From assembly GCA_002371265.1 (NCBI GenBank), contig DFGT01000020.1, positions 1 through 49,402 of the forward strand: 49,402 nt of DNA. The letters run 5' to 3'. The DNA is from Bacteroidales bacterium UBA3743 (GTDB taxonomy: Bacteria; Bacteroidota; Bacteroidia; Bacteroidales; Paludibacteraceae). Position numbers and translations under genes: made by a program. Shown piece by piece: positions 25,113 through 34,784 of the stretch; position 1 is the stretch's first letter; the number at the start of each line of letters is the position of its first letter. The notes beneath the pieces were generated by a model. That model saw only the letters and a list, made by a program, of their open reading frames with translations, was not told where the DNA came from and searched no databases.

Positions 25113-28076
25113 TTATGATTTAATCAAAATCTTTTTGTTGCCTGCGATATAGATGCCTTTTGGTAGAGGCACAAACAATGATGAATTTTGTTTTAATTTC
25201 ACAGTTTGGATCAGGTTGCCTTTGACGTTGTAGATTGGCAAAGAAGGAATGTCCACGTCTGAATAGATCCATATACCACCGTCGACAGCAATGATAGAAA
25301 TGTCGTTTGAAGGAATATTAGGCGAAGAATTACCGTCGTCCCACATCAATTCCATATATGCATAGAAAGTGCCGTCTTCTTTGCAAAGACCTATATATTT
25401 AGGTTTTTCAAGAGAGCAATAGTCACTTAGCTTAAAATTAAGAGTAATTGCTTTTGCTGAGGTGTCAGGAGTGTAAATTAATCTTTCGTATGCGCTGGAG
25501 TCTTCCAGTGATGATGTGATGCCGATAAGCAAAGGAGGCATTATGGAGTCTATGATTGGCCACATGTCGATGGAGATAATCTTTTCGTCGTTGTCGAAAG
25601 ATTGTAAGACTCTACCATAATAATCCGCGGGCAACGTTTTCTCTAATAGATTATCGTCCTTATCGTAGATGGAATATATGGTATAGTTCACAAATAGAAT
25701 GTTGCTATCGCTCACAGTGACGGGAATAGAGTAATTTATTTGTACACCAGTCAACGGATCTACAGTTACAGGCTGAGTGGCAATTGTGTCGGAATCACAG
25801 CGCAAAATGAAAGTGTTATTGTATTTTTCATTTGTGCCATTGAGAATTTGAAGAGCGATTGTCGTTTCGTCTCCACCTCTAATTCCGTAGAATACATGGC
25901 TGAAAGTGTCTTTTGTGAATATCATTTCAGCTGGGGAACCGAACTGATTATATATTTTGAAATGACCGTTAATATAATTTGTGAATAAAGGTAGTTTTCG
26001 TTCTATGATTTTTTTTGTCGTTTCCCCTGCTGGTATGCTGACCATTAGTCCGGTGCCTTCATTATCAATAAGGAAATAGACGTCGTTATAAAATTCAAAA
26101 GGAGTTGGATTAGTGAATGTGATTTCAAATCTCTGTGTTGTGCCTTTTGTAGAGTGTACGATAGTGTCTACTTTCAATTCTTTTGAAAATATTTTACAAT
26201 CAGACAATTTGAAATGGATAGGGTTAAAGTTATTGCATATTTGCCAGTCTTCTTTTTTCAGTTTTGGCTTTTTTGTGAAGCTATCGGATTGCAGGGCTAT
26301 TAAAGTCAATTCTTTATCCATAATGTCAGGATATTCAAATGTTCTCTTGATATCCGCGATATTTTCGCCAAAGTCACAGGTGTTTTTATTGTTTTCAGAC
26401 ATTAAAGTGTCACCATCCACCAATATGGCCAAAGCGAAGTGTCTCATGCTTCCTTCTGGTCTTTCCGCTTTTAGTTGAAGATTAAGGATGATGGTTGAAT
26501 CGGAGTATTCGCCAAGGAATTTGATGTCTTTAGGTTCAATCAGATTAAAGCTGTTCACTATTGTGTCTGGAATCCTGATTGTGATAGAATCAAACAGCTC
26601 AGATTGATGCCACCATTTGTAGATGGTGTCTTGTATAAGGGTTTCAGCTTTACTGCTATCCGACTCTAATAAGTAAAGAGTGATGTTTTTGCCAAGATAT
26701 GAAGAGTCTAATTCACTTTTTATATTAAAGCTAAGAGTGTTAGAGAAAAAAATGTCTGACTTTCCATTTCCTAAAAAAGAAATGTTTTCATTTTCCTTGG
26801 CATAGCCGAGAGCAAAGTATCTTTTTTTGTCTATGTTTGTTTTGTATGCCTCGAAAGATGTATACATTATGAATCCGTTGTCTGTGGCTCTATATTTTGT
26901 GTCGACATCAATTTTTTCTTGTTTTGTTTTTATGATAGCACTTGCTGATTGAGGCTGTTTGTATTCTGTTTTTCCTTCACCTGGCACAATGCCAATTATA
27001 ATTTTTTCGTAGAAAGAATAACCGTTGTCTGGATTAGACTGTTCTTTATCTTTATCGCGTTTGAAATCCAGGATGTCGACGTCGAAATAGCCATTGCCAG
27101 AACCGTTCCAACCCCAGTTGATATGCAGGAATCCGTCAACATATCCGTCGCAGATAAAAGCGTGTCCTCCATTATTGTAGGATGACGCAGACATATATAT
27201 TGGGTGCTTTTTGCTCAGTTCTTCATGGATTATGTCGAGCCATTCCTCACGAAAATATGAAGATCTTGTCAATAATTTTAGAGAGTCGCTGTTGTAGCCG
27301 AAATAGTGTATAAGGGAGTAAAACAGCATGTCAGTAAGGGCGGCACTTCCGCTTTGTGCGAAAGTTGTCTCCACACTTCTTGCACAGTCCCACATCAATT
27401 TTGCGATTTCATTGTTCAGTTCTTCTGTGGTGTCTTTATCGTAATGGTTTAAGATGAGATTCCAGTTGTAAGTGCGGTTTTCTGCTTTTTGTCCTTCTAT
27501 TTGAAAAATCGTATCTGGGTCTGTTGACGAACGATGAGCATAGCTTGGAATATCATTCATCAGTTTTGCTGGATGCTCATAGTATTTGGCTATTTGAGCC
27601 AGAGTCACAGGCACACAGCCGACAGGAGGACCATATCCATCTCTGTCTGGAATATATTTGTTGTATGGAGAACGTGTGCCGAACACCACATCCATGAATG
27701 CAGGTATGTTTTCTCTTGTGTTGGAGTTTCTTAGTTCAGGAAGACGTTGAGGAGCCGCCGCATACATGTCAAGTATCTCCTGAAGCTGTGGCGGTAAAAT
27801 TTCGGAGTAGTTGTCGCCATAGCCAAGAACCTTTTCTGCATCTGCGGATACGATACAGAATTTGTTTGTTGTATCATTTGTAAAAATGAAATATGACGGC
27901 TCTTTCTCTGATGCAGAACGTAGTGAGGAATATGGTTTTATGCCAGTCTTCTTTAATGAAGGGTTCTGGCAATATTTACTTGCCAAATTTTGTGCCACAT
28001 CAATAATAGAAATTTCTGTTGCATGGGTGTTAAATGCAAACAGAATAGCGATCAATGTATGTAGGAGAAATCTCAT
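25113..28076 (-). CDS. Secreted C10 family cysteine protease (streptopain-like) with T9SS-type tail
   Basis: From the ATG at 28076 (a TTG at 28100 adds eight residues) the product has 987 residues. A signal peptide (MRFLLHTLIAILFAFNTHAT) is followed by a Spi-like propeptide (YFIFTNDTTNKFCIVSADAE). The catalytic Cys is at about residue 154 in GPPVGCVPVTLAQI and the His at about 305 in GGHAFICDGYVDG, then INWGWNGSGNGYF. About 550 residues of beta-rich repeats follow, and the end (SLPIYNVKGNLIQTVKLKQN) resembles a type A type IX secretion sorting domain. Family members include streptopain and interpain, which cleave host proteins. Substrate unknown. Confidence 0.88.
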   Translation of the reverse strand: MRFLLHTLIAILFAFNTHATEISIIDVAQNLASKYCQNPSLKKTGIKPYSSLRSASEKEPSYFIFTNDTTNKFCIVSADAEKVLGYGDNYSEILPPQLQEILDMYAAAPQRLPELRNSNTRENIPAFMDVVFGTRSPYNKYIPDRDGYGPPVGCVPVTLAQIAKYYEHPAKLMNDIPSYAHRSSTDPDTIFQIEGQKAENRTYNWNLILNHYDKDTTEELNNEIAKLMWDCARSVETTFAQSGSAALTDMLFYSLIHYFGYNSDSLKLLTRSSYFREEWLDIIHEELSKKHPIYMSASSYNNGGHAFICDGYVDGFLHINWGWNGSGNGYFDVDILDFKRDKDKEQSNPDNGYSFYEKIIIGIVPGEGKTEYKQPQSASAIIKTKQEKIDVDTKYRATDNGFIMYTSFEAYKTNIDKKRYFALGYAKENENISFLGNGKSDIFFSNTLSFNIKSELDSSYLGKNITLYLLESDSSKAETLIQDTIYKWWHQSELFDSITIRIPDTIVNSFNLIEPKDIKFLGEYSDSTIILNLQLKAERPEGSMRHFALAILVDGDTLMSENNKNTCDFGENIADIKRTFEYPDIMDKELTLIALQSDSFTKKPKLKKEDWQICNNFNPIHFKLSDCKIFSKELKVDTIVHSTKGTTQRFEITFTNPTPFEFYNDVYFLIDNEGTGLMVSIPAGETTKKIIERKLPLFTNYINGHFKIYNQFGSPAEMIFTKDTFSHVFYGIRGGDETTIALQILNGTNEKYNNTFILRCDSDTIATQPVTVDPLTGVQINYSIPVTVSDSNILFVNYTIYSIYDKDDNLLEKTLPADYYGRVLQSFDNDEKIISIDMWPIIDSIMPPLLIGITSSLEDSSAYERLIYTPDTSAKAITLNFKLSDYCSLEKPKYIGLCKEDGTFYAYMELMWDDGNSSPNIPSNDISIIAVDGGIWIYSDVDIPSLPIYNVKGNLIQTVKLKQNSSLFVPLPKGIYIAGNKKILIKS

Positions 28077-28178
28077 AAGCGTTAAATTTACTTTTGGCAA
28101 ATATGCAAAAAAAATATTGATTTATATGATTACCGCTCCAAATTGTTAGGTTAAGTTGTCTTGGTTGATAAAAATGAT

Positions 28179-28186
28179 TACTTTTG
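28179..28186 (+). promoter_or_regulatory. -7 element of the LTA-synthase-like gene
   Basis: TACTTTTG is an exact match 21 bases before the ATG at 28207, with GTTG at 28155-28158 at a suitable -33 distance. Confidence 0.55.
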
Positions 28187-28206
28187 TAACGATAAAAATA
28201 CTTCTA

Positions 28207-30102
28207 ATGAAAAAACAGAAAACAATAAATTATTGGCAGTTCGTTTTGTTGGCACATTTGTCAGCTCTTTTGGCATTTGCCATTGTCCGTGGAGTTCAGA
28301 TTGCTTATAGTTCAGTTTCTTTGAAAGACAACACTCCATTCCTTGAATATTTGAAGTGCTTCGGTCGTGGAGTTGTTTATGATAATCATTGTTCACTTTT
28401 GGCACTTGTCCCTGTTACTCTTGTTTTAGGAATTCAGAGTATCATTGGAAAGGAGAACAAAATAGTGTCTAAGGTTGGATTTTGGATAACAGCGGTATTT
28501 TATTTTGTTGAGTTCGCAATATGTTGTGCGAATATAGTTTATGTGAAGTATCAGCTTGCCAACATAAATTTCGAGGCTGTCAAGGCACTTGGTCAAGGTA
28601 CGGAGGTCTTGGGAATGATGACTTCCGGCACTTACATAGTAGCGTTTATTCTTTCAACTGTTTTTTGTGTTGGTTTTGTCTACCTGTTGTGGTTGTTGTT
28701 TAAGAAATTTGTAAAGGATGGCGAGCAAACGCGTCTTTTCAGCATTATTATTTTTATTGTGCTTGCTTTGCTTATGGCAATCGGTATTAGAGGTCGCAGT
28801 AAACCAAAGGAGAAGCATATTAAAAAGTTCCAAAAGTTTATTGGAAATCCTCTAAACACATCTTTTGCTGAGTATAGCGACCAGATGTTGCTCAATTTGT
28901 CTGCAATGAACGACTTTTTCTTTGTAGAGAAGTCACAGGCTCAGACAAAGAAGGGTAAATTTAAGTATATGTCGAACAATAAGGCTGAGAAAATTGCGTT
29001 GAGATATCAGAATTATCCTCATGAAGCAGATGCTAATAGTATCAAACAAAAAAATCATGTCATTCTTGTCCTTATGGAGGGAATGAGTGCGAAGGTTATG
29101 AAGACGTTTGGTTATCCAAAGGTGATTACCCCGTTCCTTGATTCTATTTATGCAAAGTCATTGTCTTATTGCAATTTCTATAGTGCAGGAGTGATAACAC
29201 AGAAAGGTATGTGCGCCACATTTAGTTCTGCACCTACATTTGCCCATTTTCATTCGATGGAGAAAGCTCCAAGAAAAAGAACGGTAATTTCAACAGCGTA
29301 TCGTCATGAAGGTTATACTACGCAATTCTTTGTCCCTCATGCTCCAACATTCGATAATGTTTTCGGATTTTTTACTGCGAATCCATTCGAATACCAGTAT
29401 TGTTTGGACGATTATCCTGCTAAGTATCAATCGTTTAGTTGGGGAGCTCCAGATGATTATTTGTTTAAGTTTGCTTTTCGCAAAACAGACTCTTTGATCG
29501 CTTCTGGTGTGGATAAGACATTAAGTGTGGTATATGGTTGTTCAAACCATCCTCCATACAATATTCCGGATGAGTATCACAAGAAAGGGTTTAGTGATGA
29601 AGAAGCAGCTGTGTACTATGCTGATGCTCAGTTAAAAATGTTCTATAATTTGGTGAGAAACACAGAGTGGGGTAAAAATGCTTTGTTTGTGTTTGTCGCT
29701 GACCACGGTAGACATTATGTTTCAAATATGTTGGCAAGTAATCATATTCCTCTTATTATCAATCATCCTGAAATTCAGCCAAGAGTTGATTCTACGCTAG
29801 GTGTACAATATGATGTGCTGCCTACAATGCTTGCCCTGACAGGCGTTGACTATAAGGATTATCGTGGTTATGGAATCGACCTTGCTCGTTCAAAGAGAGA
29901 TACTGTATTTTTCGGTTATGGAGAAAAATATGCCTTGAAAACAAAGGATAAACTTTACTTCTATTCTCCTGAGTCGAAATATTCAGAAATTTGGATTGAA
30001 ACGCCAGAAGGATTTAAAAATGTTGGCAGTAAAGACGCTGCGTTTGAAAGGTATATGAAGGCAAACCTTCAGTACGGATGTAAGTTTGCAACGTCTTATT
30101 AA
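28207..30102 (+). CDS. LTA synthase-like sulfatase-fold membrane enzyme
   Basis: From the ATG at 28207 (a longer frame to 28156 adds 17 residues) the product has 631 residues. Four to five membrane segments occupy residues 1-220. A periplasmic alkaline phosphatase-superfamily domain follows: HVILVLMEGMSAKVMKTFGY, the nucleophile region GVITQKGMCATFSSAP (Thr in the usual Thr/Ser position), SNHPPYNIPD and FVFVADHGRHY for metal binding. The architecture is that of LtaS and related phosphoglycerol or phosphoethanolamine transferases. Bacteroidota lack lipoteichoic acid, so the substrate is probably another lipid or glycan. The GH16 gene follows after 40 bases. Confidence 0.82.
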   Translation: MKKQKTINYWQFVLLAHLSALLAFAIVRGVQIAYSSVSLKDNTPFLEYLKCFGRGVVYDNHCSLLALVPVTLVLGIQSIIGKENKIVSKVGFWITAVFYFVEFAICCANIVYVKYQLANINFEAVKALGQGTEVLGMMTSGTYIVAFILSTVFCVGFVYLLWLLFKKFVKDGEQTRLFSIIIFIVLALLMAIGIRGRSKPKEKHIKKFQKFIGNPLNTSFAEYSDQMLLNLSAMNDFFFVEKSQAQTKKGKFKYMSNNKAEKIALRYQNYPHEADANSIKQKNHVILVLMEGMSAKVMKTFGYPKVITPFLDSIYAKSLSYCNFYSAGVITQKGMCATFSSAPTFAHFHSMEKAPRKRTVISTAYRHEGYTTQFFVPHAPTFDNVFGFFTANPFEYQYCLDDYPAKYQSFSWGAPDDYLFKFAFRKTDSLIASGVDKTLSVVYGCSNHPPYNIPDEYHKKGFSDEEAAVYYADAQLKMFYNLVRNTEWGKNALFVFVADHGRHYVSNMLASNHIPLIINHPEIQPRVDSTLGVQYDVLPTMLALTGVDYKDYRGYGIDLARSKRDTVFFGYGEKYALKTKDKLYFYSPESKYSEIWIETPEGFKNVGSKDAAFERYMKANLQYGCKFATSY

Positions 30103-30142
30103 TCAACAATAAATACGGTCCGAACGAGTCGTATATTTGATT

Positions 30143-31708
30143 ATGGTCGCTAAGAGAAACATTTTAGCTTTTGTAGGCTTTTTTATTTCTATGCTTTGTG
30201 CCCACGCAGAATACAAACTTGTGTGGAGCGAAGAGTTCGACTCTTTCAATTCTGATGCCTGGAACCATGATATCGGCTGGGGCAGTTATGGCTGGGGCAA
30301 CAATGAGCAGGAGTTCTATACCTCTAATTCGGAAAATATTTTTATCGCCGACTCCAAACTCCATATCGTCGCTTTGCGTAGCGATGCCCACAAAGATGTT
30401 TCGGACAGAATAAAGTACACATCAGCTAAGATTCATACACGCCGTAACGTCTCAACAAAGTATGGCAGGATAGAGGCTCGCATTAAGTTGCCTGAGCGTG
30501 GTCAGGGTGTATGGCCGGCTTTCTGGATGCTTGGAGAAAATCAAGAGAAGGGTTGGCCTTATTGCGGAGAGATAGATATATGCGAATGGAGAGGGTCGAA
30601 ACCTGCGGAGACGGTTTCCACTATGCATTGGAATGGTACGAATGCCGAATATTTGCATTGCGATTACGGACAGACATTAAAATATAGTCGTGGATTCGAT
30701 GAGGATTTTTTTGTTTATGGTGTGGAATGGACACCTAAGAAAGCAGAGTTTTATATAATAGACGAGAAAGACAATTCACGCCATAACGTCAATGTGATGG
30801 ATCTATCGGGTGCGACGACGGAGAATGGACTCTCTTGTTTTCATCAGGCTCAATATATTATTCTCAATCTGGCTATGGGAGGTCAGTTTGGTGGCGACGT
30901 TGACGGAACGATAGAATCTCGCACGATGCAGGTGGATTGGGTCCGCGTCTACCAGGATATTGATGCATATCCGGAATCACGTTTTTATAATAGTGCTGAT
31001 AATAAGCCATTTGACTACGTTTCTGAATGTAATCTTTTGAATGGGAAAACAAGTGAAATCAGCAGCTATTTTGCTCCAAACTGGAAGGAGGAGACTGCAT
31101 TGACATCAGGAGATGCGAAGAAATTCGAGATAACCCTTCCGTCGCCTACATTTGAGCGCTGGCAGGCTCAATTTTCGTTGCTATTCCCAGATGTGAGGAT
31201 AAAGAAGGATGTGCAGTATGATATGAGTTTTTCGTTGGAGAGCGACGCAGATTTGAGTAAGGTTTTGGTCAAGATATACGATGGGAAAGATGACGTAGCT
31301 TATATTCCATCTGCAGATTTCCAGAATCATGATTTTGTGGCTGGTAAGAAAAAAGATGTTGTGCTGGTCGGGATGGTGGCTCCAAAGGATATGGACGGAG
31401 TGAAGATCCTGTTTGATTTTGGAAGTAATCCTGCGGCGACGGTGACTGTTTCCGACATCGTTTTGAAGGAGAAAAACTGTTATCCTACGTCGGTGGTAAA
31501 CAATGAAAATGATAAATTCGAGGTTTATTGTGAAGGCGGTAGAATAGTGATAGATACGGAGGAGAGAGGTGAAGCAGAGATTTATTCCGTCGACGGAAAA
31601 ATCATCAAGCGGATTTCTTTGCAGGATGGGCAGAACTACATAAATGTTGCGGAAGGGATCTACATTGTAAAAATAGGATGTCGGAATGTTAAATGCATTT
31701 TGAGATAA
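30143..31708 (+). CDS. Secreted GH16 beta-glucanase with sorting tail
   Basis: From the ATG at 30143 the product has 521 residues: a signal peptide ending CAHAE, then a GH16 domain (about 25-280) with WSEEFDSFNSDAWN, YGRIEARIKLPERGQGVWPA and the active site EIDICE (Glu143 nucleophile, Asp145, Glu148 acid/base), ending QVDWVRVYQD. A carbohydrate-binding-like beta-sandwich follows (about 300-440), then a C-terminal segment EIYSVDGKIIKRISLQDGQN typical of type IX secretion sorting domains. GH16 laminarinase-type members cleave beta-1,3 or mixed-linkage glucans. A TATATTTG at 30132-30139 sits only four bases before the ATG, so it is either a chance match or gives a near-leaderless mRNA. Confidence 0.9.
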   Translation: MVAKRNILAFVGFFISMLCAHAEYKLVWSEEFDSFNSDAWNHDIGWGSYGWGNNEQEFYTSNSENIFIADSKLHIVALRSDAHKDVSDRIKYTSAKIHTRRNVSTKYGRIEARIKLPERGQGVWPAFWMLGENQEKGWPYCGEIDICEWRGSKPAETVSTMHWNGTNAEYLHCDYGQTLKYSRGFDEDFFVYGVEWTPKKAEFYIIDEKDNSRHNVNVMDLSGATTENGLSCFHQAQYIILNLAMGGQFGGDVDGTIESRTMQVDWVRVYQDIDAYPESRFYNSADNKPFDYVSECNLLNGKTSEISSYFAPNWKEETALTSGDAKKFEITLPSPTFERWQAQFSLLFPDVRIKKDVQYDMSFSLESDADLSKVLVKIYDGKDDVAYIPSADFQNHDFVAGKKKDVVLVGMVAPKDMDGVKILFDFGSNPAATVTVSDIVLKEKNCYPTSVVNNENDKFEVYCEGGRIVIDTEERGEAEIYSVDGKIIKRISLQDGQNYINVAEGIYIVKIGCRNVKCILR

Positions 31709-31756
31709 TTAACACTATTTATTATTTCTACTATGGCTGTTATGGTCAGCAAAATA

Positions 31757-31764
31757 TATCTTTG
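31757..31764 (+). promoter_or_regulatory. -7 element of the gene at 31786
   Basis: TATCTTTG is an exact match 22 bases before the ATG at 31786. Confidence 0.5.
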
Positions 31765-31785
31765 CTAAAAAATAAATTGATTGTT

Positions 31786-32898
31786 ATGAAACTGATAAAT
31801 AAAATATTGATGTGTGCTGCCACTGCGGCAATCACACTTTCAGCGTCGGCTCAAAGTGCCGACAGAGAATCTTTGGGATTTTTTGACGCTTCTTCATATC
31901 CACAGTTGCGACTTCCGCTGGGTCCAAAGACTTACGCTCTTCTGGAGGAGGGTAACGTTGCAATTCCGGGAAATGTCGTGTACCATAATGCAAGTGTCGA
32001 CGGACCTTCGATGATCAAACAAGCGAACGCGTCAAACGTGGATTTGATTTTCAATTATACTAATCTTCATGAGGAATCGCCGATTGAGGTTGAGCGTTTC
32101 GAACCAAAAAAGAGGAGACAGGTCATACGAATTGGCAATGTAGTGATAAAAACTCGTCCTAAAGAGGTGAAAGAGGGTCCACATCATCCACGACCAGGAT
32201 ACGCATGCGCATACTTGTATAGAGATGTAAGCTTCTATATCACCGTTTCCAAGCCAGACGGCACTGTGCTTTATGAGAATTTCGTTGGGGAAAGTGGCGA
32301 GTTTAATTCAGGATGGTGGCCAGTGGAACACTTGGCTGTGGATAGTGTGCAGAGAGCAGCGTCTTATCTGACATTGGACAATCTGATAAGACGTAACAGT
32401 AAGACACTTAAAGATTTGGTGGGAGCGTCATATATGATGTATGCCAAGAAAGTGACATGCTATTATGGCAAGAAAAAGAAGCGTACAAAAGGAGAGGATC
32501 CTTATGCTGAAATGAATGAGGCTGTGGAGAAATTGAAAAAAGGTTCTGCTTTGATCAAGATAAACGAGTGGGATATCGAGTCGTTCAAATCAGTCACAGA
32601 AGGATGTGTTGATGTTTGGGAGAAAGAGCTGAAGAATGCTGATCTCAAGGACAAGAACGCCAGAATCAATGAAGAGATAGCTTGCGGATTGAACTATAAC
32701 ATAGGAGTTTACTATCTGTTCTGCAAAGAGTATGATAAAGCAGCTAAATATTTCAAGGAAGTTGTGATGCTCGACAAAAGATTTGGCGATTGTAGGTATT
32801 TTGCAGAAAATTGTGACAAATGGCAGTTGGAAAAGATGGCCTACGAGAAGATGATGGCTACTCCTGAGCCTGCCACCGAGTCGGCTCCAGCACAATGA
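31786..32898 (+). CDS. Secreted protein of unknown function, paralog A
   Basis: The 370-residue product has a signal peptide (MKLINKILMCAATAAITLSA, cleaved near SAQS) and no lipobox. It shares order and phrases with the next gene: SYPQLRLPLGPKTYALLEEG / AYPKLKMSLGKKVYALVENG, FNSGWWP / FNSGWMP, and a C-terminal helical pair NYNIGVYYLFCKEYDKAAKY resembling a TPR unit. The two were produced by duplication. I recognise no enzyme motif. A periplasmic or outer-membrane-linked location is inferred from the signal peptide. Start chosen for the signal peptide; the open frame extends upstream to 31693 without meaning. Confidence 0.78.
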   Translation: MKLINKILMCAATAAITLSASAQSADRESLGFFDASSYPQLRLPLGPKTYALLEEGNVAIPGNVVYHNASVDGPSMIKQANASNVDLIFNYTNLHEESPIEVERFEPKKRRQVIRIGNVVIKTRPKEVKEGPHHPRPGYACAYLYRDVSFYITVSKPDGTVLYENFVGESGEFNSGWWPVEHLAVDSVQRAASYLTLDNLIRRNSKTLKDLVGASYMMYAKKVTCYYGKKKKRTKGEDPYAEMNEAVEKLKKGSALIKINEWDIESFKSVTEGCVDVWEKELKNADLKDKNARINEEIACGLNYNIGVYYLFCKEYDKAAKYFKEVVMLDKRFGDCRYFAENCDKWQLEKMAYEKMMATPEPATESAPAQ

Positions 32899-32926
32899 TA
32901 AATATTTGAAATATAAAATTATATGA

Positions 32927-32956
32927 AGAGACGCAATAAATTGCGTCTTTTTTTTT
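32927..32956 (+). terminator. Intrinsic terminator
   Basis: Stem AGACGCAA (32929-32936) with TTGCGTCT (32941-32948) over a TAAA loop, followed by a T run. It belongs to the same GAGACGC-like theme as other terminators of the window. Confidence 0.88.
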
Positions 32957-32963
32957 ACCTTTG
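32956..32963 (+). promoter_or_regulatory. -7 element of the gene at 32987
   Basis: TACCTTTG is an exact TAnnTTTG match 23 bases before the ATG, starting at the end of the terminator T run, so the paralog has its own transcript. Confidence 0.55.
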
Positions 32964-32986
32964 CGACGAAATAGTAAAATTTAGAT

Positions 32987-34099
32987 ATGATAAAGAAAAT
33001 ATTAGTCCTTTTCTTTTCTTTTGTGGCGATGACGATATCGGCGCAGGAAGCCGAACCCGAGGTTATCGGAAAGTTAAGCATGTCCGCTTATCCGAAATTA
33101 AAGATGTCGCTTGGAAAAAAGGTCTACGCTTTGGTGGAAAATGGAGTGTTGGCTGAAGACGGTACGTTCACGGCCACTGTTGCTCAACTGCATAATGAGT
33201 CGTTCATACGGACGGATAATCCGGCTGAGGCTGATTTTTTGGTGAGATATTCAAAGTTTGAGGCTGTCACACCAATGGCTATTGACAAGTTTAATCCAAT
33301 GCAGCGTAAACAGAAGATCAAGGTCGGGGCATTCTGGGTGCCCACACGCACTGATCCGCCAGGATCTTCACAGATGAAACCGGGGCAGATCCCTACGCAA
33401 TTGAACAGCTCTAATAAATATTATTGCGCGTATATGCATCTTGATTTTGCGTTTCATGTGGCAATCACACTTCCCGACAAGAGTATCGCCTATAAAGAGG
33501 ATGTGAAATTGGGAAAGAATTTCAATTCCGGATGGATGCCAAGTGAGGGTGCAGCTGTTGGTAAGGTGCAGGAGGAAGCTTCTGTCATGACGTATGAGGC
33601 AGTGGTGAGTGAGTATAGCAACAAGAAGATATCTGGTCTTGTGGGAGCCACATTCATGTTTAAGGAGAAAGACATTGTTTGCTATTTTGCCAGACCAAAG
33701 AAACGTTCGTCTAATGGAGCTGAGTATCTTGAGATCAATGACGCTGTCAACAAGTTGAAGAGCGGATTGGGTTATCTTAAGGAAGACGAGTGGAATAAAG
33801 AGGCTTTCGCAATGGAGACAGAAGGAGTGGAGGAGGTGCTGAAAACGGTTCTCGACAGTGTAGGTTCGGAAAACTACGAACATATCAATAAAGAGATAGC
33901 GTCGGCAATCCACTACGATCTTGGAATCTATTATGTTTTCTCAAAAGAGTTTGGAAAAGCCGCCGCACAGTTTAAGGCTGTTGAGACTGATCCAAAGGAG
34001 AAAGGCAAGGATAGAAAGTTTGCCGACGCAGCCGCTTTAGCAAAGGATTGTGAGAAGTGGCAGAAAGAGAAAGATGCGTACGAAGCACTTTGGAAATAA
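32987..34099 (+). CDS. Secreted protein of unknown function, paralog B
   Basis: This 370-residue protein is the tandem paralog of the gene at 31786. It has a signal peptide MIKKILVLFFSFVAMTISAQ and the shared features: DKFNPMQRKQKIKVG (compare ERFEPKKRRQVIRIG), a CAYMHLDFAFHVAITLPDKS strand region, a helical ISGLVGATFMFKEKDIVCYF segment and a TPR-like end HYDLGIYYVFSKEFGKAAAQ. Function is unknown; similar tandem pairs in Bacteroidota are annotated only as hypothetical as far as I know. Confidence 0.78.
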   Translation: MIKKILVLFFSFVAMTISAQEAEPEVIGKLSMSAYPKLKMSLGKKVYALVENGVLAEDGTFTATVAQLHNESFIRTDNPAEADFLVRYSKFEAVTPMAIDKFNPMQRKQKIKVGAFWVPTRTDPPGSSQMKPGQIPTQLNSSNKYYCAYMHLDFAFHVAITLPDKSIAYKEDVKLGKNFNSGWMPSEGAAVGKVQEEASVMTYEAVVSEYSNKKISGLVGATFMFKEKDIVCYFARPKKRSSNGAEYLEINDAVNKLKSGLGYLKEDEWNKEAFAMETEGVEEVLKTVLDSVGSENYEHINKEIASAIHYDLGIYYVFSKEFGKAAAQFKAVETDPKEKGKDRKFADAAALAKDCEKWQKEKDAYEALWK

Positions 34100-34129
34100 T
34101 ATTCAATAGATTATATAGATTATAATGAG

Positions 34130-34162
34130 AAGAGACATGGAGATTCCACGTCTCTTTTTTTA
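34130..34162 (+). terminator. Intrinsic terminator
   Basis: Stem AGAGACATGG (34131-34140) pairs with CCACGTCTCT (34146-34155) with one A-C mismatch, followed by a T run. It lies between convergent genes. Confidence 0.8.
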
Positions 34163-34176
34163 TTTGTCATTACAGA

Positions 34177-34659
34177 TTAATATTCAATCTTATCTGCTTT
34201 GTTTTTCCACGTGTTGAACACTTTCAGAGTGGCATCACGAAGAATCTGCTTTCTGCTCATAAACCTGTCTTTAGGCTTCTGTGCAATCTCGTCGTAGATG
34301 AATTTGTCGTCAAATCCGATCTCTGCGGCGTCGTGTTGTGTGCCGGCGTAGAAATAGCGTTCGATGTGTGCCCAGTACATGGCCGACAAACACATTGGGC
34401 ATGGCTCGCATGAGGCATACAATATGCATCCGCTAAGGTCGAAAGTCTGTAGCTTTTGGCAGGCTTCTCTGATTGCCATCACCTCTGCATGAGCGGTAGG
34501 GTCGTTGTTGAGAGTCACGCAGTTGTGCGACGCTGCGATAATCTCACCCTCTTTGTTGACAATAACGGCACCGAATGGTCCGCCTCCTTCCTCCACACTT
34601 TTAGCAGACAGGTCTATTGCCATCTGCATGAATTTGATATGTTGTTCTTCGTTTTTCAT
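34177..34659 (-). CDS. guaD: Guanine deaminase (cytidine deaminase-fold type)
   Basis: The 160-residue enzyme matches the Bacillus subtilis-type guanine deaminase: GGGPFGAVIV, the zinc-site motifs DPTAHAEVMAIREAC and SCEPCPMCLSAMYWA, and the substrate-specific region DAAEIGFDDKFIYDEI, with the domain-swapped C-terminal end WKNKADKIEY. It hydrolyses guanine to xanthine in purine salvage or catabolism. It is separate from tadA, which it resembles only at the zinc site. It is a single-gene unit on the minus strand. Confidence 0.88.
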   Translation of the reverse strand: MKNEEQHIKFMQMAIDLSAKSVEEGGGPFGAVIVNKEGEIIAASHNCVTLNNDPTAHAEVMAIREACQKLQTFDLSGCILYASCEPCPMCLSAMYWAHIERYFYAGTQHDAAEIGFDDKFIYDEIAQKPKDRFMSRKQILRDATLKVFNTWKNKADKIEY

Positions 34660-34720
34660 GGCTTCTATATTTTTTAGTTTATGATTCTGTAAATATAATG
34701 AAAAAAGGGAAATCTAAATA

Positions 34721-34746
34721 AAAAGAGACGCGAATATTCGCGTCTC
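34721..34746 (-). terminator. Terminator of the GLUG-repeat gene
   Basis: GAGACGCGAAT/ATTCGCGTCTC (34725-34746) is a perfect 22-bp palindrome. On the minus strand it is followed by a T run (AAAA at 34721-34724 on the plus strand), so it terminates the large gene read leftwards. Confidence 0.85.
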
Positions 34747-34784
34747 AATAATCATCTTCTTTTTATTTGCAGATGGACGGTGTT

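Noticed and set aside
30132..30139. Dedicated promoter of the GH16 gene
   Set aside because: TATATTTG matches the consensus but is four bases from the ATG, so transcription would start at or inside the start codon; co-transcription from the upstream gene is more likely.
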